From the NCBI RefSeq assembly GCF_013816785.1, contig NZ_JACDDV010000001.1, positions 62,001 to 126,000 of the forward strand: DNA of 64,000 nt, written 5' to 3'. The stretch comes from Sphingomonas sp. (GTDB taxonomy: Bacteria > Pseudomonadota > Alphaproteobacteria > Sphingomonadales > Sphingomonadaceae). The notes under the pieces are model-generated. The model was not told the origin of the DNA and ran no database searches. It saw nothing but the letters and a program-made list of their open reading frames with translations. This document shows, piece after piece, positions 33,962-43,070 of this stretch. Every line of letters begins with the position of its first letter. The stretch's first letter is position 1. The position numbers and the translations under genes were made by a program.

Positions 33962-34522
33962 ATGGAACAGCCTCGCTTTCAGTCGGGCAAGTTGCTGCTT
34001 GCTATGCCGGGCATCGGCGATCCGCGCTTTGAGCGCGCGGTGATCGCGGTCTGCGTCCATGACGAACATGGTGCGGTTGGCATCGGCATCGGCCACCTGC
34101 GCGCAGGCGTCGGGTTGCGCGGCCTGCTTCACGAGCTCGATATCGATCCGGGCGACGCGCCCGACGTACCCGTGCTGCATGGCGGGCCAGTCGAGCCGGG
34201 CAGGGGCTTTGTCCTTCACAGCGACGATTGGGGCGGGCAGGATACGATCGCGGTAACCGGGCTTGGCGCGTTGACCGGCACGCTCGACGTGCTGAACGCC
34301 ATTGCCGAAGGCCGCGGACCGAGCCGCTATCTTGTCGCATTGGGTTATGCCGGATGGGGCGAGGGCCAACTCGACGACGAAATGACCAGACCTGGCTGGC
34401 TCACGGCATCGGGCTCTCCAACGATCCTGTTTGAAACACCGGTCGTGCAGCGCTGGGAAGCATCGTTCCGCGCCGAAGGTATCGACCCGCGCCTGCTTGA
34501 CAGCGCTGCCGGCGCCGCTTGA
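33962..34522 (+). CDS. YqgE/AlgH family protein
   Basis: A 186-residue protein of the UPF0301 (YqgE/AlgH) family. Characteristic segments: FQSGKLLLAMPGIGDPRFERA, PVLHGGPVEPGRGFVLHS, ALGYAGWGEGQLDDEM and WLTASGSPTILFETP. Structure of relatives is known but function is not. ATG 33962 matches the family start; 15 codons or more of open frame upstream are dropped. Confidence 0.9.
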   Translation: MEQPRFQSGKLLLAMPGIGDPRFERAVIAVCVHDEHGAVGIGIGHLRAGVGLRGLLHELDIDPGDAPDVPVLHGGPVEPGRGFVLHSDDWGGQDTIAVTGLGALTGTLDVLNAIAEGRGPSRYLVALGYAGWGEGQLDDEMTRPGWLTASGSPTILFETPVVQRWEASFRAEGIDPRLLDSAAGAA

Positions 34523-34535
34523 TCTAACGGGCGGT

Positions 34536-35327
34536 TTATTCGTAACCGAGCATGCCGCGCAGCCCGGGCGCGGCAAAATCTAGCAATCGCCTTTGCATCT
34601 CGGGCAGCTCCGCCGGTAGGTCCAGCTTGACCCCCGTGAGATTTTCCCTCGCGGTGCCGCTTTGATTGCGATCGGAGCCGATCCGAACCCGCGCCTGCCA
34701 GTCTTGAGGTCGTTCGATCCCGCAGGCTTCGAATAATTTGGTGAAGAATAACTCGGCCGCCTTGCCGTCCAAATCACCCAACGCGGCGACAAGGTCTTCA
34801 TAGCGGATCAGCCGCACTCCCGTTCCAAGCCAGGCAAGGGCGTTATAGGTGAACGTCGCGGCGAGCGGCGGCTCCTTCCCGTGGATGCCCAGGATCATCA
34901 TGTTCAGAAGTGCTTCGGCGCCGACCGACCCATCCTGGGGAAATTCCAGCGGGCCTTTGAATTCATCGCTCATGAAGAAGCGCGCGCGGGCGATCACCCA
35001 GTCGTAAGGGTCGCGGACCAGCAGGACCTGGCGGACTCCCGCTAGCGCCCTGACGGTAGTGTCGGTGAAGAGCAGGTGCCCCCAACTCAGCAGTTTTCGG
35101 TTCTGGTCGAAGGCGGCAAGGTGATGCTGCAAAATTTGATGTTGGATAAATTCCGCTTTGTATTGGCTTTCGACCGGCACAAACATTCGGAGGATGTTGC
35201 GCAACAAATGGCTGCCGCTCTTCGGGACACTGTTCAGGAACAAGGGCTGGTCAAGAGGGCGCTGATCGAATTTGCGATTTTCGTCGTCAAGCGTATCCGG
35301 CTTCACCGTGACCCGTGTAAACGACAT
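34536..35327 (-). CDS. sulfotransferase family protein
   Basis: A 263-residue protein with a sulfotransferase fold. The phosphate-binding loop FLNSVPKSGSHLLRNILR corresponds to the PAPS 5'-phosphosulfate site and VLLVRDPYDWVIARARFF to the 3'-phosphate site; RLIRYEDLVAALGD is the usual following motif. It would transfer sulfate from PAPS to a hydroxyl or amine; the acceptor is unknown. ATG 35327 has GGAG upstream and is preferred over GTG 35351. No sulfate activation genes are nearby. The 168 bases before it hold no clear feature. Confidence 0.78.
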   Translation of the reverse strand: MSFTRVTVKPDTLDDENRKFDQRPLDQPLFLNSVPKSGSHLLRNILRMFVPVESQYKAEFIQHQILQHHLAAFDQNRKLLSWGHLLFTDTTVRALAGVRQVLLVRDPYDWVIARARFFMSDEFKGPLEFPQDGSVGAEALLNMMILGIHGKEPPLAATFTYNALAWLGTGVRLIRYEDLVAALGDLDGKAAELFFTKLFEACGIERPQDWQARVRIGSDRNQSGTARENLTGVKLDLPAELPEMQRRLLDFAAPGLRGMLGYE

Positions 35328-35495
35328 CGAAATACTCCTGGAGGCGTGCACTGTCGCCGCGGGAAGGGTGGGTTTGCACGGATGTTACGAGCAGCGGCGG
35401 CGGGGCTCAAGAGAGGCGGGGCACCCCAATTGCTTCGAACACGCTTCCCCGCCGAAGGCGCCCGCTGTTCGACAGCGCCACCGGTGCGGCTTTAA

Positions 35496-36359
35496 TCAGT
35501 GCACTGTGTATTCAAGGTGCCGCAACTTGTCCGGATTGCGCATCACATAAATTGCCTCAATTCGATCGTCGACAAGCAGTAGGGCCGTCGTCTGGAGCAT
35601 TCCGTCCGCTTCGCGGGTAACGAAACCCGGGAGGCCGTTGATGAAGGCAAAACGGACGCTGGTCGACGGATGAAGTCGAAACAGCTTTGCCAGACCGGCG
35701 TGCAGCTTTGTCACCGCCGTGATTCCCCGGATCACTTGCGTCGCCGCTGATCGCTTTCCGCCGCCATCGGCATAAAGGCCGACATCGTGGGCCAGCATCG
35801 CTTCCAGACGCTGGATGTCGCCCTTTCGAGAGGCAGCGAAGAAAGCCGATGCGATTTCCAGTCCGCGTTTCCGATCGACATGATAACGTGGCCGGTCGGC
35901 GCGAACATTTTGGCGGGCACGGCTGGCGAGCTGGCGGCACGCAGCCGCATCCCGGCCAAGGGAAGCTGCAACATCGTCGAAGCTTTCCCCGAAAACATCA
36001 TGAAGCAGGAATGCCGCGCGCTCTAGCGGAGAGAGCCGCTCCAGCGCGAGCATCAGCGGCAAGGTGACATCCTCGACCTCTTCGTCTTCAACCGTCGGCT
36101 CGGGCAGCCATGGACCGACGTAAGTCTCTCGCCGCGAGCGCGCCGACTTCAGCTGGTCGAGGCAAAGCCTAATGACCACTCGGCGAAGGAACGCCTGGGG
36201 CGCCTCGACTTCGCTTCGATCCGTACTCGACCAACGCAGCCAGGCATCTTGCACCACATCCTCCGCATCGGCGATCGAGCCGAGCATCCGATAGGCAACC
36301 TGGATCAAATCCGGTCTCATTGTTTCGAACTGAGGCGGCGGTTGCGCTTCTCCTACCAT
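35496..36359 (-). CDS. ECF41-type sigma factor with fused SnoaL-like domain (SigJ family)
   Basis: A 287-residue ECF sigma factor. Sigma2 is at about 10-75 (MLGSIADAEDVVQDAWLRW) and sigma4 at about 105-155 (LSPLERAAFLLHDVFGESF). A C-terminal SnoaL-like domain (about 165-287) replaces a separate anti-sigma factor. The three ECF41 signature motifs are all present: WLPEP in the linker, DGGGK in the extension, and NPDKL near the end. In this group the C-terminal domain regulates the sigma activity. The gene is the second of an operon with an AhpD-like protein, the usual ECF41 partner, overlapping it by seven bases. Confidence 0.93.
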   Translation of the reverse strand: MVGEAQPPPQFETMRPDLIQVAYRMLGSIADAEDVVQDAWLRWSSTDRSEVEAPQAFLRRVVIRLCLDQLKSARSRRETYVGPWLPEPTVEDEEVEDVTLPLMLALERLSPLERAAFLLHDVFGESFDDVAASLGRDAAACRQLASRARQNVRADRPRYHVDRKRGLEIASAFFAASRKGDIQRLEAMLAHDVGLYADGGGKRSAATQVIRGITAVTKLHAGLAKLFRLHPSTSVRFAFINGLPGFVTREADGMLQTTALLLVDDRIEAIYVMRNPDKLRHLEYTVH

Positions 36360-36802
36360 CCGACGCTCGCGTCAAAAATTTCGAAGCCCACGGCAAGGCG
36401 GTTCCATCCGTTGATGACGACGATCATCATGGTCAGCTTGACTTGCTCCTCCTTGCTGAACTGGTCATCGAGCGCTGCGTATATAGCGTTAGGGGCTCGG
36501 CGATCGGCAACCAGCGTCAGATGGTCGGTCCATGCGAGCGCCGCGCGCTCCCGCTCGCTGAAGACCGGCGCTTCATGCCATGCCGTCAGCAGGTGAAGCC
36601 GTTGTTCCGTTTCCCCCTTCTTCCTCGCGTCGGCGGTGTGCATGTTGAGGCAGTTGGCGCACCCATTGATCTGCGACGCCCGAATTTTGACTAACTCGAG
36701 CAACCCTTTTTCGAGGCCGCTGTCACCGACTTGGGTCGAGAATTCCACGAACCGCTTCATCATCTCGGGGTTAGAGGCAAATAGGTTGTTGCGGGGCTCC
36801 AT
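36353..36802 (-). CDS. AhpD-like carboxymuconolactone decarboxylase family protein
   Basis: A 149-residue AhpD-fold protein with the redox motif CANCLNMH (CxxCxxxH) at about 48-55, in the segment LVKIRASQINGCANCLNMHT. Such proteins have alkylhydroperoxidase activity in some cases. Members of this family are standard targets of ECF41 sigma factors. It is preceded by AAAGGA and by an ECF41-type promoter. The downstream gene encodes that sigma factor, so autoregulation is likely. Confidence 0.9.
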   Translation of the reverse strand: MEPRNNLFASNPEMMKRFVEFSTQVGDSGLEKGLLELVKIRASQINGCANCLNMHTADARKKGETEQRLHLLTAWHEAPVFSERERAALAWTDHLTLVADRRAPNAIYAALDDQFSKEEQVKLTMMIVVINGWNRLAVGFEIFDASVGW

Positions 36803-36835
36803 CAGGTCGTCCTTTCAAAAGGGTTTCGAAAACTT

Positions 36836-36862
36836 GACGAAACAGGCCGGGCAATTGTGACA
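36836..36862 (-). promoter_or_regulatory. ECF41-type promoter
   Basis: On the minus strand TGTCACA is followed by 16 bases and CGTC. This fits the reported ECF41 target promoter (-35 TGTCACA, -10 CGTC). It lies about 34 bases upstream of the AhpD-like start codon, giving a short leader that includes the AAAGGA ribosome site. Confidence 0.85.
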
Positions 36863-36999
36863 TGCGGGCCCCAATTTACGCCTCCGACCTCCGCGCAGGA
36901 CGCCGGCCGATTGCTTTTGGAGACTGTCAGGGCTAGGGGCGGCGCGACTGATCGGGCGGCCGTGCGCTGCCCTTCATTTTCATTCTGGAGAGCTTTGCC

Positions 37000-38412
37000 G
37001 TGGCCACTACTGCCGACACCATGACCCGCGATTATCTCGTCAAGGATATCAGCCTCGCTGCCTTCGGCCGCAAGGAAATCGACATTGCCGAGACCGAGAT
37101 GCCTGGCTTGATGGCGCTGCGCAGCGAATTCGGCGCGTCGCAGCCATTGAAGGGCGCGCGGATTACCGGCTCGTTACACATGACTATCCAGACCGCGGTG
37201 CTGATCGAGACGCTGACCGCGCTTGGCGCCAACGTCCGCTGGGCGTCGTGCAACATCTTCTCGACCCAGGACCATGCCGCCGCCGCCATCGCCAAGTCGG
37301 GCGTTCCGGTGTTCGCGGTCAAGGGAGAGACGCTCGAAGAATATTGGGACTATGCGGCGCGCATCTTCGACTGGGGGCAGGACGAAACCTGCAACCTAAT
37401 CCTCGACGACGGCGGGGACGCGACCATGTTCGCGCTTTGGGGCGCCCGGGTCGAGGCCGGCGAAACCCTATTCACCCCGACCAATGAGGAAGAGGAAATC
37501 TTCGCCGCGACGCTGACGCGTTTCCTCAAGGAGCGTCCGGGCTATCTGACCAGGACGGTCGCCGCCATCAAAGGCGTTTCGGAAGAGACCACCACCGGCG
37601 TCCACCGCCTCTATGAACTCGCCAAGCAGGGCAAGCTCCCGTTCCCGGCGATCAACGTCAACGACAGCGTCACCAAGTCGAAATTCGACAACCTTTACGG
37701 CTGCAAGGAAAGCCTGGTCGATGCCATCCGCCGCGGCACTGACGTGATGCTGGCCGGCAAGGTCGCCTGCGTCGCCGGCTTCGGCGATGTTGGCAAAGGT
37801 AGTTCGGCCAGCTTACGCAATGGCGGAGCGCGTGTGCTGGTAACCGAAGTCGACCCGATTTGCGCGCTGCAAGCGGCGATGGAGGGCTATGAGGTGGTGA
37901 CGATGGAAGAGGCGGTCAAGCGCGCCGACATTTTCGTCACCGCGACCGGCAACGCCGACGTCATCACGCTCGATCACATGCGCGAGATGAAGGACATGGC
38001 GATCGTCTGCAACATCGGACACTTCGACAGCGAGATCCAAATCGGCGCGCTCAGCAACATGAAGTGGGACGAGATCAAGCCGCAGGTCGACGAGGTTACT
38101 TTCCCCGACGGCAAGCGCCTGATCATCTTGTCGAAGGGCCGTCTGGTCAACCTCGGCAATGCCACCGGCCACCCCAGCTTCGTGATGTCGGCCAGCTTCA
38201 CCAACCAGACGCTCGCCCAGATCGAGCTATGGACCGGCGGCGACAAGTATAAGAACGACGTCTATGTCCTGCCCAAGCACCTCGACGAGAAGGTCGCCGC
38301 ACTCCACCTCGACAAATTGGGCGTTAAGCTGACCACGCTGACCGACAAGCAGGCCGGCTATATCGGCGTTCCGAAGCAAGGCCCGTTCAAGCCCGATCAT
38401 TATCGCTATTAA
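37000..38412 (+). CDS. ahcY: adenosylhomocysteinase
   Basis: A 470-residue S-adenosylhomocysteine hydrolase splitting SAH to adenosine and homocysteine, removing the inhibitor of methyltransferases. NAD-binding [20 protein letters not shown]; substrate motifs [28 protein letters not shown] and [12 protein letters not shown]; the C-terminal FKPDHYRY is typical. The bacterial insertion of about 40 residues is present. The start is GTG at 37000 behind GGAGAG. The 137 bases upstream hold no riboswitch that I could recognise. Convergent overlap of four bases with the oxygenase gene. Confidence 0.97.
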   Translation: MATTADTMTRDYLVKDISLAAFGRKEIDIAETEMPGLMALRSEFGASQPLKGARITGSLHMTIQTAVLIETLTALGANVRWASCNIFSTQDHAAAAIAKSGVPVFAVKGETLEEYWDYAARIFDWGQDETCNLILDDGGDATMFALWGARVEAGETLFTPTNEEEEIFAATLTRFLKERPGYLTRTVAAIKGVSEETTTGVHRLYELAKQGKLPFPAINVNDSVTKSKFDNLYGCKESLVDAIRRGTDVMLAGKVACVAGFGDVGKGSSASLRNGGARVLVTEVDPICALQAAMEGYEVVTMEEAVKRADIFVTATGNADVITLDHMREMKDMAIVCNIGHFDSEIQIGALSNMKWDEIKPQVDEVTFPDGKRLIILSKGRLVNLGNATGHPSFVMSASFTNQTLAQIELWTGGDKYKNDVYVLPKHLDEKVAALHLDKLGVKLTTLTDKQAGYIGVPKQGPFKPDHYRY

Positions 38413-39377
38413 TCTCTAGCGGGACCAAATGGACGTTCGCGGATCCACCGGGAGGCGAGAAACTTTTCGCCTCTGGCGACGGGAAGTCCCGCGTGCTCGG
38501 AATTGGGATCGGGTTGCCCGTGCCGGTCGACGTTGCGGAACAGCAGGGCGTCGCCTTTGCGTCCCTTCACGCGCAAACCCGTCGCCAGGAATTCAGTCTC
38601 CCCGTCTTCGTAATCGTCGTTCAAATAGACAAGGAAGGTGAGGATCCGCTGATTGTCCGTATCGGTCAGCGCATCGAAATGCGCCCGATACTCCTGGCCG
38701 GGGCGATAGCGCAGGACTTGCATCGGCTCGCCCTGGTTGACTTTCGTGCCGCTGGCGACGGCGAGGCGCCGGCAGAGCGCATGAATTGCTGGGCTTTCAG
38801 CGACCCAAGGATAGGCCGTCGCATCGGAAGTCCGGACCGGGTTCGGGACAAGGGCGCCGCTGATCGGGTCAACCACCGTTGAAGGCTCGAACGCCGGCAT
38901 CGAGGATTCGATGAGGAAATTGCATTCGGCGTCGGTGAACAGCGATTCGAAGGCCTGCACCTCCGGCGACTTGGATACAGTTAAAGCCGGGCATGGATGG
39001 ATCGGGTCGCCGCTTTCCATGAGGCGCATCCGGGCGATGAGGTCCAGCTCGCGCCGCGCCGCCGTATCGGTCGCCGCCGCTTGTTCGAGCAATTTTACGG
39101 CGCCCGTCCAGTCGGGCGGACCACCCGTGCCATTGGCAACGAAGGCGCGATACGCGGCCGCCCCGGCCACGCTTCCTGCCAAGCCTGCTCGTCGGAACAG
39201 ATCGCGGGAGAGTTTCAGGTCGCGATTCACGACGTCTCCTGAGAGGGACATGCTGGCGAGGTAGGCGAGCGCATCGGGATCGTTTGCCCTTGCGGCCACG
39301 CCGAGCAGGTCCAGACCATCCTGATACTGGCCGACGCGGAACAGTGATTCCGCTCGCTCTATGGCGTTGCTTGTCAT
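38409..39377 (-). CDS. Sel1/TPR-repeat 2OG-Fe(II) oxygenase (prolyl 4-hydroxylase type)
   Basis: A 322-residue protein. The N-terminal part (about 1-115) is helical with Sel1-like repeats ([35 protein letters not shown]). The C-terminal P4H-type dioxygenase (about 140-315) has iron ligands His233 and Asp235 in [10 protein letters not shown], His295 in NSEHAGLP, and 2OG-binding Lys305 in [27 protein letters not shown] is the family core. It would hydroxylate a protein or small substrate using 2-oxoglutarate and O2. It lies after a TonB-dependent receptor and a hairpin terminator, mirroring the pair at 43071-47884. Start at ATG 39377; no clear ribosome site. Confidence 0.87.
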   Translation of the reverse strand: MTSNAIERAESLFRVGQYQDGLDLLGVAARANDPDALAYLASMSLSGDVVNRDLKLSRDLFRRAGLAGSVAGAAAYRAFVANGTGGPPDWTGAVKLLEQAAATDTAARRELDLIARMRLMESGDPIHPCPALTVSKSPEVQAFESLFTDAECNFLIESSMPAFEPSTVVDPISGALVPNPVRTSDATAYPWVAESPAIHALCRRLAVASGTKVNQGEPMQVLRYRPGQEYRAHFDALTDTDNQRILTFLVYLNDDYEDGETEFLATGLRVKGRKGDALLFRNVDRHGQPDPNSEHAGLPVARGEKFLASRWIRERPFGPARD

Positions 39378-39421
39378 GTCACTTTTGTTGGCAGCACTAA
39401 GACCACGCCGCCACAAAAAAA

Positions 39422-39445
39422 GGGCCGGGGGGTTAGCCCCGGCCC
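39422..39445 (-). terminator. hairpin terminator after first TonB receptor
   Basis: GGGCCGGGG and CCCCGGCCC are separated by six bases. On the minus strand the stem is followed by seven T (the A run at 39415-39421), a classical rho-independent terminator. It stands 27 bases past the receptor stop and ahead of the downstream oxygenase gene. Confidence 0.9.
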
Positions 39446-39471
39446 AAAGATTCGATTTTGCTATATTGCTT

Positions 39472-42400
39472 TTAGAAACGTGCCTTGAAGCCGGCGTAGT
39501 AATTGCGGCCTCGGGTCCTGTATATCGGAGACCCGTTGCCGCCGCCCGCTAGCCTTTCGCCATTACCCTGCAGACCCAGCGGCGGATCGGTATCGAGCAG
39601 GTTATCAACACCAACGAAGAAATTCATGGCTCGCCCAATTCCACCAGGCCCCATGGCCCACTCGAACCGCACGTCGTGATAGAAGACTGCCGGATATTTC
39701 CTGATGTCCGCGAAGTCCTCATTCTGCGGCGGACGACCTTGTAAGCTGTTGAAGTCCTCATAGAAACCAGTCCACATCGGTCCAATGTAGCTCATCTGAT
39801 AGCCAACGGTGAACGGCCCATGGGTCAACGCCAAATCCCACCGGAACTCATCCTCGGGATCGCCCAGCTCGCCAAGAATGCGATTCTCGAACTTGGGCAG
39901 CGTAGGGTTTTCAAAATTGCTGTTCTTCAGATTGTGCGTGTAAAGCAGATGCGTGTCGAGGCGGGCAAAGCTGCCTAAGCCGGTGCGATACGCGGCCTCG
40001 AAATCGATGCCCTTCCTGACTCTTTTCGCAAAGTTAAGCGGAGCCTGAAGGAGCGTGTTGTTGGCGATCTGACCCGGAATTTCGCCCGCCCCGCTTACGC
40101 CTGCCCCACGGTAACGCGTGAATAGCGAGCAGAAGGGATTGTCGAGGGTCGGCAGGTCGTAGCAGCCGTTGGCGATATTCTGCGCGCTGACCGAAGTAAT
40201 CACTTTATTCACCGTGATTGCATAATAATCCACGCTTAGCGACAGGCCAGGGATGAAGCGGGGCTGGGCAACAGCGCCCAGCGTGTAGGAATCGGAGGTT
40301 TCCGCCACGAGGTCCGGGTTGCTTCCGCTCAAAACTGGAAGCGAGAAGGCAGCGATATTCGCGAAACTGGGACTGTTGAGGAGTGCAGCTCCTAGGTCCG
40401 CCAAGCAATTCGCCGCACGGTATTGCGTGCCTTGCCCGATATTGGCGGCACGGCAGGGATCCTGGAATCCCGGCGCGAAGTTGGGAACTACCGGGAACCC
40501 CGTCTCCGAATAGTTCGGAGCGCGAACCGCACGGCCATAATTGCCGCGGAAGCGGAGACCGCGGATTGGCGACCAGTCGACGCCGGCGTTATAGGCCCAG
40601 ACGGTACCGGTGGCTCCCTTGTAATCCGCAACGCGTGCTGCGCCGCTCAGCGTCAATTCTTCGAAGAAAGGCGTGTCCTTGAGGACCGGAATCTGGATTT
40701 CACCATAGGCTTCCTTGACCTCAAATTTAGGAGGGTTGAACAGCCCGACGTTAACCGCATTCGTGAAGTTCCCGATGATGAAAGGGTCGTTCACATATTC
40801 GGCCTTCTCGGTACGGTATTCGCCACCAACGACGAAGCGGACTGGGCCCCCAGGCAGCTCGAATAGCTGGCTCGAGTCACCGCCCACGAAAGCCGAGGCA
40901 ACGAACTGACTGAGTTCGGCGCGGTTGTGGGCGTGAAACACGAAGTATTTGGCGGCAGCGCTGTTATCCGCGAGGCCGAAGGGATTATAGGGAACGCAGG
41001 CCGCGATGTCGTTCGCGAGGCGTGATGCATATGCTGCGATTTCAGCAGCCCGGGCAGCAGGATTCGTTGCGGGTGATGCAATGTTCTGAAAGGGAATCGC
41101 GGAAGCGGGATCGAATTGCGACCGGCACTGGATCTGGCCCGTAGCCGGGTTGCGTCCGGCATCGAGCGAAAGCGCGAAGCGTTGCTTATCGACGTAGCCG
41201 GAGCTGGTCCCATCTTCCTTCATCTTTCCGTAGTTTGCGGAAACTTCGTAGCTCCAATCGTCATTGAAATCGCCGCGGATGCCGGCCACGACACGATAGG
41301 TGTCCCGCCGGAATCTATCTTTGCGCTCACCGATGTCGATGAGTTGCCGCGCATTAACAAAGCGATAGACACCGCTATTGATATCCGCGCGTTGCGCCGC
41401 CGTAAGCGGGTTGCGGGATGCCACGTCCGTGTTGAAGCCCGATGTCAGGATAGCATTGGCGAGCGTCGTCCGACCGCCGGCACCGAGAAAAGGATTGTCG
41501 AGGCGGAAGCGTTCGCGGAAATCGAATTGGCCGAAGCTCCCCGTAACTGAGGTCGGGCCAGCATTTCCGCCATCCGTGATTGTCCGAGCGAACTTGGCTT
41601 CGACAAATGGCTCAAGCGCTTCGCTGACCTCATAGTGCGCCAGCAGGTTGAAGTTGTACCGCTCCTGCAGCGGCAACAGCGTGACCAGATGTCCCTCGCG
41701 TCCGGTCGTACTATTGCCGCCAGCGATGCTGCCGATGATGCCCTGGCCAAAGCGGGCACCTGTTACCGGAACGGGTATTCCACCTGCCTGAAATATGAAA
41801 TTGCAGTTGTAGGGCAAGGTTGCGCCGGTCCCACTTGGTATGCCAGTACCGCACAGCGCGCCTGCACCGGCCGGCTGGACGATCGGGACCAGGCCCAAGT
41901 AGCTGACGTTGACTTGGCGGATGTCGCGGAAGAAAGTCCGGTCCGGAATGCCGTCGCCGCCGTTGACGACGTTGACATCGCAACCGGCTGGAGTACGCGC
42001 GCCGGTCGCGGAGGTACCCGTACAAGCAACGCCGTCAATGTCGGTGACGAATAGCCCGTCGTTCCGGCGAATGAAGGGAACCTCGGACCCGTAGACGCGA
42101 TCTTGGTGCGCAAATTCGCCGTGCAACGTGATATTGCCCCGGCCGTCGCTGAAGTTTTTCCCGTACATCGCCGAGACATACTGGTTGCCGCCGAATCCTT
42201 CTTCCGAGACGCCGGCTTTGCCGCGAACCTGCAATCCGTCGAAATCACGCTTGAGGATGAAGTTAACCACGCCGGCGATCGCATCGGAACCGTAAACCGC
42301 CGAGTTGCCACCAGTCACGATGTCGACGCGCTCGATAAGGTCGTTCGGAATGGTATTGATATCAGGCGATACGGCATTGACCAGGATATCCGAAGCGACG

Positions 42401-42843
42401 TGCCGGCGACCGTTGACCAGAACCAGGGTGCGCTGAGTGCCAAGACCACGAAGGTCGAGCAGGTTGAGGCCGGTAGTGCCTACCTGAAGGTTGGAGTTGC
42501 TTTGCTGGCGGGTGGAACGCAGCTGCGGCAACTCGTTCAGCGAGTCGCCGATGTTGTTTTGGCCCTGCTGGAAAAACTCTTCCCCTGTGACCGAAATGAT
42601 CGGAACGGTGGATTCGAGATTCGGCCGCTTGATGCGCGAGCCGGTGACGACGATGGCTTCGTCGGTTTTCACTGGCGTGTCCGATTTCGCCAGGACTTCG
42701 GGCGTGGCGACCGGCGGCGCGGGTTCGACCGTTTCGGTCGCGGGTGCCTGTTGGGCAAGCGCCGGATTGGCGATGGTGCATGCGAGCCCGCAAGCTGCAA
42801 ACGTCCGGAGCGCAGTCGCGCACAAAAGCATATTTTTCGACAT
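39472..42843 (-). CDS. TonB-dependent outer membrane receptor
   Basis: A 1123-residue receptor. A signal peptide (ends NPALA-QQAP) precedes a TonB-box-like DEAIVVTGSRIKRPN, then a plug domain (GEEFFQQGQNNIGDSLNELP, LNLLDLRGLGTQRTLVLVNG, NDLIERVDIVTGGNSAVYGS) and a long 22-strand barrel, ending YYAGFKARF with a terminal Phe as outer-membrane proteins do. These receptors import bound ligand with TonB-ExbBD energy; the ligand cannot be told. It is paralogous to the receptor at 44576. AAGGA lies upstream of the ATG. The downstream oxygenase is separated by a terminator. Confidence 0.93.
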   Translation of the reverse strand: MSKNMLLCATALRTFAACGLACTIANPALAQQAPATETVEPAPPVATPEVLAKSDTPVKTDEAIVVTGSRIKRPNLESTVPIISVTGEEFFQQGQNNIGDSLNELPQLRSTRQQSNSNLQVGTTGLNLLDLRGLGTQRTLVLVNGRRHVASDILVNAVSPDINTIPNDLIERVDIVTGGNSAVYGSDAIAGVVNFILKRDFDGLQVRGKAGVSEEGFGGNQYVSAMYGKNFSDGRGNITLHGEFAHQDRVYGSEVPFIRRNDGLFVTDIDGVACTGTSATGARTPAGCDVNVVNGGDGIPDRTFFRDIRQVNVSYLGLVPIVQPAGAGALCGTGIPSGTGATLPYNCNFIFQAGGIPVPVTGARFGQGIIGSIAGGNSTTGREGHLVTLLPLQERYNFNLLAHYEVSEALEPFVEAKFARTITDGGNAGPTSVTGSFGQFDFRERFRLDNPFLGAGGRTTLANAILTSGFNTDVASRNPLTAAQRADINSGVYRFVNARQLIDIGERKDRFRRDTYRVVAGIRGDFNDDWSYEVSANYGKMKEDGTSSGYVDKQRFALSLDAGRNPATGQIQCRSQFDPASAIPFQNIASPATNPAARAAEIAAYASRLANDIAACVPYNPFGLADNSAAAKYFVFHAHNRAELSQFVASAFVGGDSSQLFELPGGPVRFVVGGEYRTEKAEYVNDPFIIGNFTNAVNVGLFNPPKFEVKEAYGEIQIPVLKDTPFFEELTLSGAARVADYKGATGTVWAYNAGVDWSPIRGLRFRGNYGRAVRAPNYSETGFPVVPNFAPGFQDPCRAANIGQGTQYRAANCLADLGAALLNSPSFANIAAFSLPVLSGSNPDLVAETSDSYTLGAVAQPRFIPGLSLSVDYYAITVNKVITSVSAQNIANGCYDLPTLDNPFCSLFTRYRGAGVSGAGEIPGQIANNTLLQAPLNFAKRVRKGIDFEAAYRTGLGSFARLDTHLLYTHNLKNSNFENPTLPKFENRILGELGDPEDEFRWDLALTHGPFTVGYQMSYIGPMWTGFYEDFNSLQGRPPQNEDFADIRKYPAVFYHDVRFEWAMGPGGIGRAMNFFVGVDNLLDTDPPLGLQGNGERLAGGGNGSPIYRTRGRNYYAGFKARF

Positions 42844-42946
42844 TCCGGAAAGTTCCTTGCGTTAGGAAAGAATTGCGATGCCATTCCGGCAATCCGCGAC
42901 GTTTTTCAAACGGCGTTTTGATGACAGCGCCAGATTGGTCTCTTCC

Positions 42947-42962
42947 GTTACATTAATGTCAC
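42947..42962. promoter_or_regulatory. imperfect palindrome upstream of TonB receptor, candidate operator
   Basis: GTTACATTAATGTCAC is a 16-base dyad with one mismatched pair, 104 bases upstream of the receptor start. Receptor genes of this kind are usually controlled by substrate-responsive regulators. No regulator gene is adjacent, so the binding protein is unknown. Confidence 0.35.
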
Positions 42963-43024
42963 ATCTAAGCATCGCCGGCCCCTGGAATCTGGCGCCACAC
43001 AGGGGGCAACCTCTTCTAAAGATT

Positions 43025-43046
43025 GTTGCTAATCGGTAACAGCAAC
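43025..43046. other. weak hairpin after second oxygenase gene
   Basis: GTTGCT and AGCAAC can pair across a ten-base loop 25 bases beyond the oxygenase stop. There is no T run, so it is at most a weak terminator. The rest of the 227-base gap up to the receptor start shows only the 42947-42962 palindrome. Confidence 0.25.
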
Positions 43047-43070
43047 TAAAGTTAGCTCGGGATAATCGGA

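Noticed and set aside
36863-36999. SAH riboswitch upstream of ahcY
   Set aside because: I could not find the conserved core of the known SAH-binding RNA; the leader has no convincing matching stems.
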